64,000 nt of DNA, from positions 1 through 64,000 of the forward strand of contig MU864023.1 of the NCBI GenBank assembly GCA_033296885.1. The letters run 5' to 3'. The position numbers and the translations under genes are program-made. The DNA comes from Triangularia verruculosa (taxonomy: Eukaryota; Ascomycota; Sordariomycetes; Sordariales; Podosporaceae). Under the pieces are notes generated by a model. That model was not told where the DNA came from, searched no databases, and saw only the letters and a program-made list of their open reading frames with translations. This document shows positions 44,986 to 55,930 of the stretch, one piece after another; position 1 is the stretch's first letter; the number at the start of each line of letters is the position of its first letter.

Positions 44986-47124
44986 GCTTTTGAGCCGAGG
45001 CTTGGCTTTCTCTGAGGAAACAAACATGATCCTCGGCTGGTGGAGACGGAGCAAAGGAGTCCAAGTGTCAGCCAACACTGCGAGTGGGTGGTTTCGAAGG
45101 AAGATGTGTGTATCTATAGGTTATTACGAAGGTCGTACATTGTGTGAGATATCCGCATCCATAGCATCATGCATCATAAGAAGCAAGCAAACAGACACAC
45201 AAAGATCCACAACTGCAAGGCCCGAATCGATTCCACAATTGACCTTCGCCTCGGTGCCTTTTTCACAGGGCGAAAGAGCGGACCTCCACAATGACATGGA
45301 AGCTTCGGATGCATCGCATGCTTTTCCATGCAAAATTTCTAGAAAGCACGAGCCACATAGGTAGGGCAAGTGGATGAAGTGCAGGGACCTGCAGCGGGCT
45401 CTCCCGTAGCAACGTGTAAACATCAACACCGGGATACCGCCAGAAGTGTACCGGTACATGGCTAGTCAGGGACAGTTCGGGTTTTCTCGGTAGGTATATT
45501 ACCGTGAGCTTTGCCAGCGGTCAGTGGCCACGCTGGATCGACAGTTGACGGTGGTGTTGTCTGACTCTTGATTTTTCACGGCCGGCAGCCCTGAAAAGTG
45601 AATGGTTGGCGCCGCACAACGTGCATGACACCTGCAGGAAGCCAGCCAAACAGCTTCCAGCGAGCCACGCAGCATGCTACAGCCGAGAGATGCCATCTCA
45701 CATAGGTACCCCCACACGAGCAGCAGCATCAAGCTGTTCACATCGGAAGCTGCCATGACCTTTGATGAGAGCACAGGCACACAAGATGAACTGACAAACG
45801 CGAAAGCGCGATATCGAACTCTGCGATAAGGTAGGATAAGCGATTGGTGGCCAGCCAAGAGCAAAACCGCAGCGATCCGCTCGTCTCGTCACCGCCCAGG
45901 ACGGTTGATGGTCATGACGGGACAAAAAGGTGATCAGTGCCCACTCGACCACTGCAACAAGCTTTAGCTTGAGCTTGGACGCTATTTACCCCACTGCTCG
46001 GCAGCCATGGTGCCACCACAAGCAGGGAAGCCCGCCTTTGGATGTGCCTCGCTCACCTTGTCAGCGATCCTGTTCCTCACCTTCAACAACTCGCGCTCCC
46101 CGCCTCTTGCCTCTTCTCACCAATTCTCATTCTTCACCCTCCCAATCCGACCTTCCAATTGCCTCCCGACCTCCAGGCCACAGCCCAGTCAGTAAGTCAT
46201 TCATCAACCTTTCGTCGCTCACCGATACCTACTATTCAACCTACACTCTACCGGCTCTGGTGGACCCCGCGGTGCCCGTTCCGGCCAGTGAGTCGTGGCT
46301 CTCTTCAACGAACGCACGGCACTGGGGAAAAAGGGTGAGGCGCTTTTCGCCATAGTACCCATGCCGAGCCGTATGACCTCCTGCTGGATCAGGGTGAGCA
46401 GGCATTGGACGAAGCCGCCGAGTGGTGGTGGCAGTCGAAATTCGCGCAGTGCTGCCGTACCTCCGTGCTTCCGGTGAGGCGGCCAAGCTTTTTATCCTTC
46501 TGCCGCCGCACGCTCCACCGGCGTTATTTTGTTTCCTTGCCTCCCACCTCTCTTCTCCCTCTTCCTCTCTTCAACCTCACTCGACACTCTGTTTTTTGCC
46601 CTGCACAGCAGACTGCCGCCCCCTTCAATCCCTAATTGGCTCGTCGTCGTCGTCAGAAAGAAAACCGTCTTGTGTTGTTCGTACCCTTCCTCGCGCGCAA
46701 CCAGAATACTTAAGTCGCCCACACTAGCGATTCACTTATCACCGCCCCGTTGCACCTAGTACCGCAACCTCAAACTGTAAGCAGCTCTTCAGCGGTCAAT
46801 CGGTTCGAGCGAACGCTACTCCCCAGATTTCCGAGCCCGTTGCCAACGATGTTTGCGCCGAGTGGTGCTTGAGGCCTTTTTGGCATGTCTCGGTCGAAGG
46901 ACCCGAGCTTTGGCAACATGACGGGTGCCAAGCCATGTTTGGGGCGCCGCAATTGAATGCCCTGTGCTTTCGTTTTGGTATCCGTCGCAAACAAAAAGAC
47001 GCGACAAATGCGACTGCTTCCCTTTTCGAATTTCTGAGCTTGTCATTCTCATCAATTGCACTCATTTTCTTTGCTGGCAGGATTTTGTTTGCTGACATTG
47101 ACACCACCAGCCCTAATATCTAAA
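44986..47124. other. Intergenic region and long leader of the 63-residue protein gene
   Basis: About 2.1 kb. From about 46000 the plus strand is pyrimidine-rich with many CTCC/TTCC runs, like other leaders in this window, which suggests a transcript starting well upstream of 47125, possibly with leader introns. Several short upstream ATGs are present. No conserved ORF. Confidence 0.5.
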
Positions 47125-47316
47125 ATGGCTGCCATCAACACCTCCATCGTCGCTCGCGACACCTATGCCGCTATCGCCAAGCGCAACTGGGCTGCTGAAG
47201 AGCCCGGTGTCATCACCGTCTTCTGCATTGTCGGTGTTGTCGCCATTGGCCTCATCGCCCTCTTCATTTACAAGAAGCTCGTCGCCCGCCGGGAAAGACG
47301 CCAGCAGATTGTCTAA
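47125..47316 (+). CDS. 63-residue single-pass membrane protein, unknown function
   Basis: ATG 47125 in the strong context CTAAAATGG. The protein starts MAAINTSIVARDTYAAIAKR, then NWAAEEPGV, a 20-residue hydrophobic helix (ITVFCIVGVVAIGLIALFIY) and a basic tail KKLVARRERRQQ. The positive-inside rule predicts an outside or luminal N-terminus and a cytosolic C-terminus. Codons are almost all C-ending, typical of a highly expressed gene. I recall close relatives in other Sordariomycetes without assigned function. No cleavable signal peptide is visible because the helix is central. Confidence 0.75.
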   Translation: MAAINTSIVARDTYAAIAKRNWAAEEPGVITVFCIVGVVAIGLIALFIYKKLVARRERRQQIV

Positions 47317-49206
47317 ATGACGATCCATTCAGACTTTGCATTTAATTACTGAGGCGTTGGAAGACGGGGATGATGAAGTAATGATTCTTTTGGGAGAAGG
47401 ATAGGTGGACTGGTTCATCTCATGAAGGGACGAGGTGGGGATGGGATTGGATCAAGGAAGGAAGGAAGGATAAGGGATGAGATATTCTCTTGTTCTGTCT
47501 TTTGGGAGGTGGAGCGGAATTTGGGATTAAAGATCGATCGATCGATTTGCAACGATACCCTGGCAATGTATTCTCGGCGCGCGTACAGCAGCACAGCAGC
47601 AGCACACACCATCTACATATTTTGGCCCCTCAACAGGTGGTCAAAAACTTCTTAATCAACATCAGCATGCTTTTTCCCGCCCCGATTGTATACGAATTGT
47701 ATTATTATCAGGACTAGGGGGAATTGTCGACTGCCGAGAAGCAGAAATTGTGAGAGCTGGAAAAGAGGAAAGGGGGGGAAAGCCATTTTCGGTCGCAACA
47801 CAGCAAAAGCATCATCGCATTGCATTGCATCGCATCGCATCGCATCGATCGGGACCATCATACTCGGGCGATAATTCTGCCACGATGGATGGGAGATATT
47901 TTTCTAAAAGGGGTATGGCCACAAAGGAAGACCTGGTGGCTTTGAACCCTTTGCCTTTGTTTTACATTTTTTGTTTTCTTTTAACTTTAATACCAAAACT
48001 TTTGATACCTCTATATTGTTTACTGGAGTGGTGACGACGTGCTTGATGTAGGATCAATTATCTCGAAGACTAAAAATAAAATAAAAAAAAAAAGAGGTAT
48101 TGTAGCATCATCATCATCATCTGGTAGGTTTGAGAGCTGAATCACGCTGTTTCTACCTAGCCTCGCAGGCTCGGGAATAAATAAATGCATGGCTGTATTT
48201 GCGAGGGGGGGGACGAAAATGGAAAATAATCACGCATGGTGATAATAACGGATCATTGTCATGTTACACGGCAGGTTAATTAATTAAGCTCTCTCTAGGG
48301 TACATTTCCTGACGGAAGAACACTGGATTGTGTTTTTCTCTCGTCTTATACGTACTGTTGTTACATATTCAGATGCCCAGCCCTTTTCCCCGAAAGTCTT
48401 TTTCACAACCTCTGCCAAGAGAAGGAGGCTGGGGGCGGAGAGGTGGAGGAGATCAGATTCTTGGAAGGGTGGTGGCAGGGAAGCGGTCTGGGAGGAGCGG
48501 GTGGGTGAGGGTTGAGTGTGGGGGAGGGGACGCTAGGGGAGGCTGGGAATGGGCTGGGGCAAGAGCGAGAGAGGGATTTGGAAGTCTACTTCCGGGTTAT
48601 GTAACCGGAATTAAATGCCTCGAATAACTATGATCTTCTCATGGGGGATGTCAAGTGGTGATGATCTAACAGCAATCTGAGCTTTCGGTATCTATGATCT
48701 GGACTTGAAATTCTTGAGAGCGGGTGTGTCCACTTTTAAGTGCACCTGTAAAACCCATAGTGGGAGACATGGACAAGCGTGACCGCATTCTCTTGGCCAT
48801 GATAAACAGCAAACCCCCGGCAAGAACCCCAAACTCTATGATATCGAGATACCCTCATCAATGGGTGTTTAGCGAGGCCTCAACGTGCAAAGCTGCGAAT
48901 TCCATGGATCGAGAGTCATGAACACTTTGATACCTAGTCACCACCACAATCAAAACACCAAAACACCAAATATCGGGAAAACATCATGCCTTCCATTTTC
49001 TAATACTACGATTTCCGGAAGCTCCTGCCCCCTTAAAAACTCCCCAACCAGTTTTGCCTCCCCCGTCCCCTTTTGCATCGCCCAACCCAATGTCTATCAA
49101 GTGCTTTTGATGTGCCGCTCAACATGACCGAGATTAGAATTGAAAATGATTAGCTTGGACTTCGAGAGGCAGAAGTGAATGGTGCTGGATCGCCAGTTGC
49201 AAAAAC
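47317..49206. other. Intergenic region between two converging genes
   Basis: About 1.9 kb with no gene. It includes short repeats (GCATC-type near 47818-47846, CATCAT near 48105-48119) and, at 48675-48686, ATCTGAGCTTTC, an exact match to the inverted-repeat module at 17153-17164, which suggests a decayed third copy of that repeat. Confidence 0.5.
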
Positions 49207-50884
49207 TTAAAAGAGCTTGTGCTCAAGAGTCATGTCAGACTCGGGCTGGAGACCAAGGCAGCCGCGCATGATGTTGATGAGGGCGGAGCGCTGCTTGGCA
49301 AGAGCGTTGACAACAGGCGTGCCGGGAGGAGTCAAGGGAGCCTTGAGCATGTAGCTGAGGACAGAGAGGACGCTGTGGAAGCCCTCAAAGTCCTTGGTGG
49401 CGGCACCGTCGGTGGAGGCGGCCTTCCACTTGATGCGGGTGAAGAGCTCGGTGATGAGGACCAAGTCGATGATCAAGGGAGAAGCAAGGAGAGAGTCCTC
49501 GCAGACGTTGAACAGAGAGATGGTCTGGTGGCCACCGAGGAAGATCTCGGCATAGTACTCGTCAAGAGCACGCTTGTCGTCACCGACAGCGGGCATGTAC
49601 TTGATGACGACGGTGTGGTCGGGCTTCTCGCCGGGGGCGTAGAGGACAGTGTTGGCCTCAACCATGTCGTCAATGACGTTGGACTTGGAGATTTCCTTGG
49701 AGCGGAACTGTCTCTGCTCGCTGAGGTTCTTGCCGTCGTTGTTGCCAAGGTGGTTGTAGCTGGCAACGGACGTGAGCTTGATACCGGCGTTGATAAGGAA
49801 GTCGACGAGAGCGGACTTCATCTTGGTCTGACCGGACTTGAAGTCATCACCGCCAACGAAAGCCTTGTGGCGCTCGGCAAGCTCGACGGCACCAGGAACG
49901 AAGGTATTCTGGGGGGAGCCGTTAATGAAGGGGGTATTCTCGAGAATGCAAGCCACAGCGAAAACAGTGGAGGGGGACACCTCCTCGTGGCCGTTCTCAA
50001 TGGCCTTGAGAAGGTTGTCGGCGGTGTCGTTAACGCCATCAATGAGAGCAGAGAAACGCTCAGTGTTGGCGGTCCACTGAACGATGACGCGGTCAAGGTT
50101 GTTGGCAGCCTTGAAGTCGCTGTTTACCAATTGTTAGTCGGCACGTCTTTCTGGACAGTCTCAGAATCGGGGATACATACCGGATGTCCTGACGGATCTT
50201 CTCGACGTGCGCCATGGAGGCCTTGGTGCCCTCAATGACGTTGTCGGCACGCTTCTCCTGGTTGGCAGCAATGAAGTCAGGGTAGTAGATGGAAGGGAGA
50301 GGGACCATGGAAGCCATCTCCTTGGCAACAAGCTGCTTCAGACCGGGCTCAAGGACCTGGGCGCGATCCATAGCCTCAGCCAGATTGAGCTTGCTGATGT
50401 CCCAACCGCCAATGACAATGTCGTTGGGGTGGACCATGGGAAGCAGGTCGTGGAAGGGGATGTTGACATCCTTGTGGGTCTTAGCATCGGTACCGAGCTT
50501 GACGGTAGAGCCCATGATCAGAGAGCCATAATAGTTGGCCTCCTGCTCACCGCGGCGGGTCTGCCAGGAGAGACCGCGGCGGTTGGCAATGATACCGGCG
50601 GTGACGGTAGTGCCGTTGTTGCCGCCCAGGCCAACAAGCATCATTCCCATTTTGGGGACCTTGGTGTCGACGGAGAAGTCGTACTTGGTCTCCTTGGGGA
50701 CAGCAACATACTGGCCGTTGACCTTGGACACCTCGGTGGTGTAGTAGGTGTACTTGGAGCGGATTTGGTTGTCGGTGTATTCGACGTTGGGGGAGTTGAC
50801 CTTGAAGGCCACCTTCTGGGTGGAGGAGGAAACGCCGTTGTTGGCGGGTCCATCACCGTTCGCGATCTCAGCGTGGGGAGCCAT
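49207..50884 (-). CDS. ino1: Inositol-3-phosphate synthase (myo-inositol-1-phosphate synthase)
   Basis: Cytosolic NAD-dependent enzyme converting glucose 6-phosphate to inositol phosphate, the first step of inositol and phosphoinositide synthesis. Exon 1 is 50884-50181 and exon 2 is 50119-49207 (intron GTATGT...CAG), giving 538 residues, close to yeast Ino1 (533). The NAD-binding loop MLVGLGGNNGTTVTAGI lies near residue 80. Active-site segments SYNHLGNNDGKNLS, FRSKEISKSNVIDDMV and the catalytic-region KYMPAVGDDKRALDEY are intact. A 5' leader intron is likely (donor GTAAG at 51295, acceptor TAG at 50887). A 339-codon plus-strand ORF overlapping it is an antisense shadow caused by biased codon use. 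Confidence 0.98.
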
Positions 50885-50886
50885 TG

Positions 50887-51295
50887 CTAAGGTTGGAGAG
50901 TTGTTTGTTTTGCCGGGTTGCTGACAGTGGATTTATGGGGTAAAGATGTAATCCGCTGAGCTTCCTGGAGAGGCAGAACAACGGGCTCCGGCGTATGGGT
51001 GATGGACCCTTTATACATGTTAGCAGAGGTTCAAGGGACACGGTCCTGGATGGGGGACGAGTTGAAGCTCTCGCCAACAAAGGCCGTAAGCTCCACAGAA
51101 GTGGCAGCTGAAGAGCACGAGGAGATCTCCAGGTGGGTTACAACAAAGAGAGATCCAGGGGCACAGGGAAGGAGCAAGGAGGAAGGGAGCATGCGGCAGT
51201 GGCAGTGTGGATATTGAAATCGGATGACGGGTCCAAAAGGCCAGGTAGGGACGGAGAGGCGGAGAATTCATTGAGGCTTGAGGAGTGACACTTAC
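50887..51295 (-). other. Probable 5' UTR intron of ino1
   Basis: On the minus strand CTC then GTAAGTGTCACTCC marks a good donor and CCAACCTTAG, three bases before the ATG, a good acceptor. The 409-nt span would place the first non-coding exon upstream of 51295. Inferred from signals only. Confidence 0.5.
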
Positions 51296-54200
51296 GAGTT
51301 AAGAAGGTTGGAGAACGTTTTGACGGTGTCGTGATCGCGGCCCTTGAGCTGCGATCAACAAAGCGGAATGGGAGCAACAAAAGGTTTGAAGGGGGGAGGT
51401 GGCTCGAGTCAGACTCGAGGTAAAGGTTTGTTTTGTTCACAAGGAAGGAGGCAGAATGAAGAGCGTTCGAGCACGAGACGACACAATCGTCCGACCGCAG
51501 TGGTAGGAAGGGCCTTCCTTTTAAGTTGCGAAGGAGACCAGACGACGTGGGCGGTGAAAGAACGAAATCCGCACTATCAAACCTTGGGGCTCCACGTTTC
51601 GGACAAGTCGGCCGCTCAAATCACCGCACCCTTCAATGGCGGGGCCGGGACTACCCATGAAAATAATCGGATGAATACGTAGCGGCCAGTTGCTGCCGGA
51701 ACTATGAAAAACGCAGCGGAACCCAGCAAATTACCAGAGAGAGAGATGGAGAGAAAGAGAATCTGCGAGCTCAGAACTTTGGGCTAGCGCCTGCAGCCCA
51801 GATACCAAGCTTGAGATAAGCCATTGGGAAGGGCCTGAGACACTGCAGCGTGCTCTGCCCGCCAGTAGAGAGCTGCAAGCAGAAGGCAACAGCAATTTCC
51901 TGATTAATAGAGCTCTGCTGGCTGTATGCTTCTGTCCTGCCTCTCATCTCCAGTATGGATGGGCAGACGTGGGTGTAGCCTGCAAGTACAGATGCACTCC
52001 AAGCCCAGACTTTTTTTGGGCTGCCCCGCGATCCCCCGCCGCTCTGCTCCTGCACGGCAGCGGGAGGGCGGGGGACATGTCTCGGCCCCCGATTTCGCTG
52101 ATTGGTGGCGGGGAGCAGTCGGACTTGACCCGTCCACGAACCCCCAAACAACCGACGCCTCCCGGGACGGCAAGCAGCCCACCCGCTCTGACACCGCCCG
52201 TGGCCTCAGTGCGTCTCCACTGTGAGCTGTCAGTCAACAACAGCAAATTCAACCCTGCCGGCCCGGATGACGTTTGCAATATGAAAGAACCTGTGGGCCG
52301 TAAAGGTGCTCTAAGCCTGCCGTCGAGGCAGCCGCAGTATTCATCCTCTCCAGACGGAGATGGTGTCTACTAAGTGATATGGTACTGATATAAGCTTCCC
52401 AACTTGTCACCGCGCAGAAGCATGGCTTCGGGGCTTCCTCGTATACCCTGAGATGAGGTAGCCATCATGATAAGCGCTAAAAGAGGAAGTATGTCGTTCT
52501 GTACCTATCTGGTTCCGAGACCTATGTCAACGCATATCGCTGTTGCTAGTCCTGCATCGCGAGAATTACCATTCATCAACGAACACGAACAAGCAGGGAT
52601 ATGTGCGACCTGCAGAAAAAAGTGATATGTGATTTGATTTTGGCAATAAGATGATGTCGAGCCTCATCATTCGTGGACGCTCCCGAGGGCGTATCAGGGA
52701 GACACAGCAGACTCGGGCTATCACGAGCATAAACACCGAGAATTGTCTCGAAGAGCTGCACCGTTTTCTCCCACCGCTACTTCTTTGGAACGGTGTCCTA
52801 AATGGATGCGGCCAAGATGTTGTAGGCTCACCAAAACTTGAATTTTCCCAGAGTGTGGAACTGCGACCTTCAACGTGTTTCCGTGTGTATGCGGGATCCC
52901 CTGAAGATTGTGGGGAAATGCCAAAACAACAGACAAAGACCCTTGACTTGGCATGCTCGATCCATGTAAGCTCAGTGAAGATCAAGGCTATCCGGCAATG
53001 ATTGACTGAAGATAATAATTGGCAGAGGAGTGTTAGAGAAGGTGAGAGGAGCGACGTGGTTAGGGTACCCCACGCTCGTGCCGAAGCAGCTCCGTCCCTC
53101 AAGGGTGCTGCTGCCGTTGCTGTTGAACCTCTACTGCAGGAGGACTTGGTCGGGAAGGCTGTGCCGGAAATAGTGTGTGACCGAACATATACTGCTCCCA
53201 ACTGCGAGAGAGTTTACGAGTTGTCACCCCACTGACGCGATCAGAAACACTTTAGTCATTCCCATAGGTCCGGGCTTCAGCCTCCGCAGCTGCAAAGCAA
53301 TAAGGAAGGGTTGACGTGCAGGTGCTTAGTGATGAGGTGCTGCTGGGCGACCGTGGCTTGCCGCATCGATGCATTGTCGATGCGAGGCAGGCAGGCAAGA
53401 CAACGAATGCGGTCGGTTGGGTGCAGCCAACATGAGATCCTCGACGTGGGGTTGTCGAAATGGAGAGGCGCCATAGGCTGTGCTTCCCGTAGTACCCAAC
53501 AATTTGACTCGCTCCAGTCAAAAGACTTTCTTACCTGCAAGATCGATGGACAGCATGAGGGTTGTGTGGACCAAAGTAGGGCGGCTGGCACGGGAAGCCT
53601 CTGTAATTAGTTCTCGGTTTTCGTGCACTTCCGAGGGCAGGCAGAGGCTTGCTTTTGATCACCCGATCCCTTTCCAGCCTGACACACCAAACTGGCCTCT
53701 CAATGGGCTTTCAAGGTGAACAATCTGATTTACCGCCGCGTGGCTCGGTCAAGAAGTGGCCCGGACCAGTCGTTCGACCTTCACCTCGGGTGCTCACGAC
53801 GAAGGTGGGGTAATCATGCACACCACCATAGGCGCAACCGCTAGAACTGCCCTACATCATAATCGTCAGCCGACATAGGTAAGTCATTCCAGAGCAATAT
53901 ATCTGACACGGTGGGCGGAATATCCCCAAATTTATTGGAAATGCAGGGTGTACTTGAGAGGTGAAGGGCGGTCGTCATCAGGGCCGGATGGCCAAATGGG
54001 GAAATGTGGAGGGCTTTCTGGAAGAAGAGCCCCAGACAGTGGTTCCTGTTCTCGGCGGCAGCCATTTCTCCAGACTGATGCGCCTCCCAGGGCTCGCCAG
54101 GGGGGTGGGCGGGCAGAGCAGTGTGGAACGATGGCTCGGCAGGGCGGGTTGCTTGCTTTTTCGATGCGTCCAATGATTCGGCATATCGGGTGCGTCAGAA

Positions 54201-55930
54201 AGGTGATCAATCTTGGACTCGATGGTCCTGGCAGCCATTCAGCCGCCTTGAACGGCCTTGTTCGATTTTGAGCGAGATGAAAAGCGTGAAAAGCCGGAAT
54301 TGCAACGAGCTGTTGGTGAAGCTGCACCTCGCTGAAGAGAGTCGGCCTTGCGGTGTGAATGCATCGGCAGGAGCGCTCTCCATGCATTCGGGTTATTGGA
54401 CCGAGCGGTGAGGCTGCTTGGCGTGGAGAGAAGGTTACAGCAATGCATCGCCATCTCTCAAAAGAGAGCCATGGCAGGTATCAGAAAATATCGCAATCGC
54501 AGTCGATCGAAGGTGTGGGAAAGGCATTGTTTGAAGCCAAGAGAGCGGGAGGATGATGCTGAGACGCGCTTGGTGCCAAACAAGCCGTTCATGCTAGATC
54601 CCTCCATGAAGCTCGTCATGTTGGCCCCATCCTCCAATTGGGAGCTGTGAAAGGTAAAGAAATAAATATGTACATAGCTCACTGCCGGCAGTAAGTGAGG
54701 TGCAAGACCAGACAGCCACTGGCAGTTAGTCTAGACAAAAGTGGGCACCCAGAGATTGCGACAAGCCACTTCTTGAGTTTGTTTGGCGCGCCGTTGATGT
54801 TTGGTGGACGGGCGATGTTTGATACAGAATTTAGGTCAAGCATGATCAAGGGCTTTTGCCGAAGCCCAGCATTGCGACAGCACTAAAAAAGGGCCCGAAA
54901 TGATGATGATTGCATCGAGTTGACTGGATGCAACACACCCTTCTTGTTCCCTGTGTCACCACCCTTGCCTACCGAGAGGGCTTCTCCTTCACCGTGCATG
55001 ATGTCTCTCGACGCTCTTGATAGATAGATGATAGTGAAGATATCAACGAGTTCGGACAGACTCAACAGGGTAGTGTCAGGGGGCCTGGCCTCGTCCATTT
55101 TGATTTCCGCTGCATCGCGCACCATCCCGGTCGTCATCAATCAGGAGCCGGAGAGATCAGAAAGATTGTGGAGGCGCTCGGGCCTGGAGCCCACCTGGAC
55201 GAGGATGCCCTGGGTGGCTGCCGAGGGCCCCGACCTGAGACCCTTTTTGGTCTCTTCAGTCTCGACAGGGAAGGCCGGGGTGGACGGGACCAGGGTCGCG
55301 GTCACGGTGTCTCCCGCCACACACCGTCCGCGATTCTTCAACTCTCTCCCTCTTCTGCATCCCTTCCATGCCGTCAAACCGCCAGACTCGACCCCGAGAC
55401 ACGATCCGCAACGCACTCGTTCATCGCCTTCCCCACAGATCGCTCATTCCGTGCATTCGGGTGGTTTGCCCTGTGCATAGCCCTGAGCTTGGCATCCCTC
55501 GGCCTCAGTTTGTCTGCTTGCAACAGCCGGTCCCTGTCTTGTAAAACCAGATCCCTCCCGCTGCATCCTGACGCACACCACACATCATCCCTGGGAGAAA
55601 CACATCTCATCATAACGATTGCTAGAAACAATTGATAATCTGCAACCTCGAGCCTGAAATCTCGACGATTCCGGTCTCTTCCCCCCCCCGAATTACTGGA
55701 CCAAGACTTTGTCTCGCCTGCTGTGATCACACCCACCACCTATACATACACATATCTGCTTAGGACGCATTCGCCGGGTTCAGGACGCGTGGACTGGGGA
55801 ACCCGGCGGACTGGGCAGCCTCTCCGGACAGTTGGATATTTCACCGCAAAGCCGAGACCAAGACGCGCCCCGACCTCCATGTTTCAGTCGACGACACTCT
55901 AAGACCTGCTGGAAAGAACGTTGATTGGGA
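51296..55930. other. Long gene-free region between ino1 and the LIM gene
   Basis: About 4.6 kb. Nothing here shows a recognisable domain; the longest frames (for example minus-strand 52566-53201) have non-coding composition. The last 600 bases before 55931 are pyrimidine-rich and probably the LIM gene leader. The first few hundred bases should be the ino1 promoter. Confidence 0.5.

Noticed and set aside
44176..45078. 300-codon minus-strand ORF
   Set aside because: Antisense shadow of the AA9 gene, whose signal peptide, copper histidines and splice sites are clear.
49219..50238. 339-codon plus-strand ORF
   Set aside because: It lies antisense to inositol-phosphate synthase and is produced by C-ending codon bias of the real gene.
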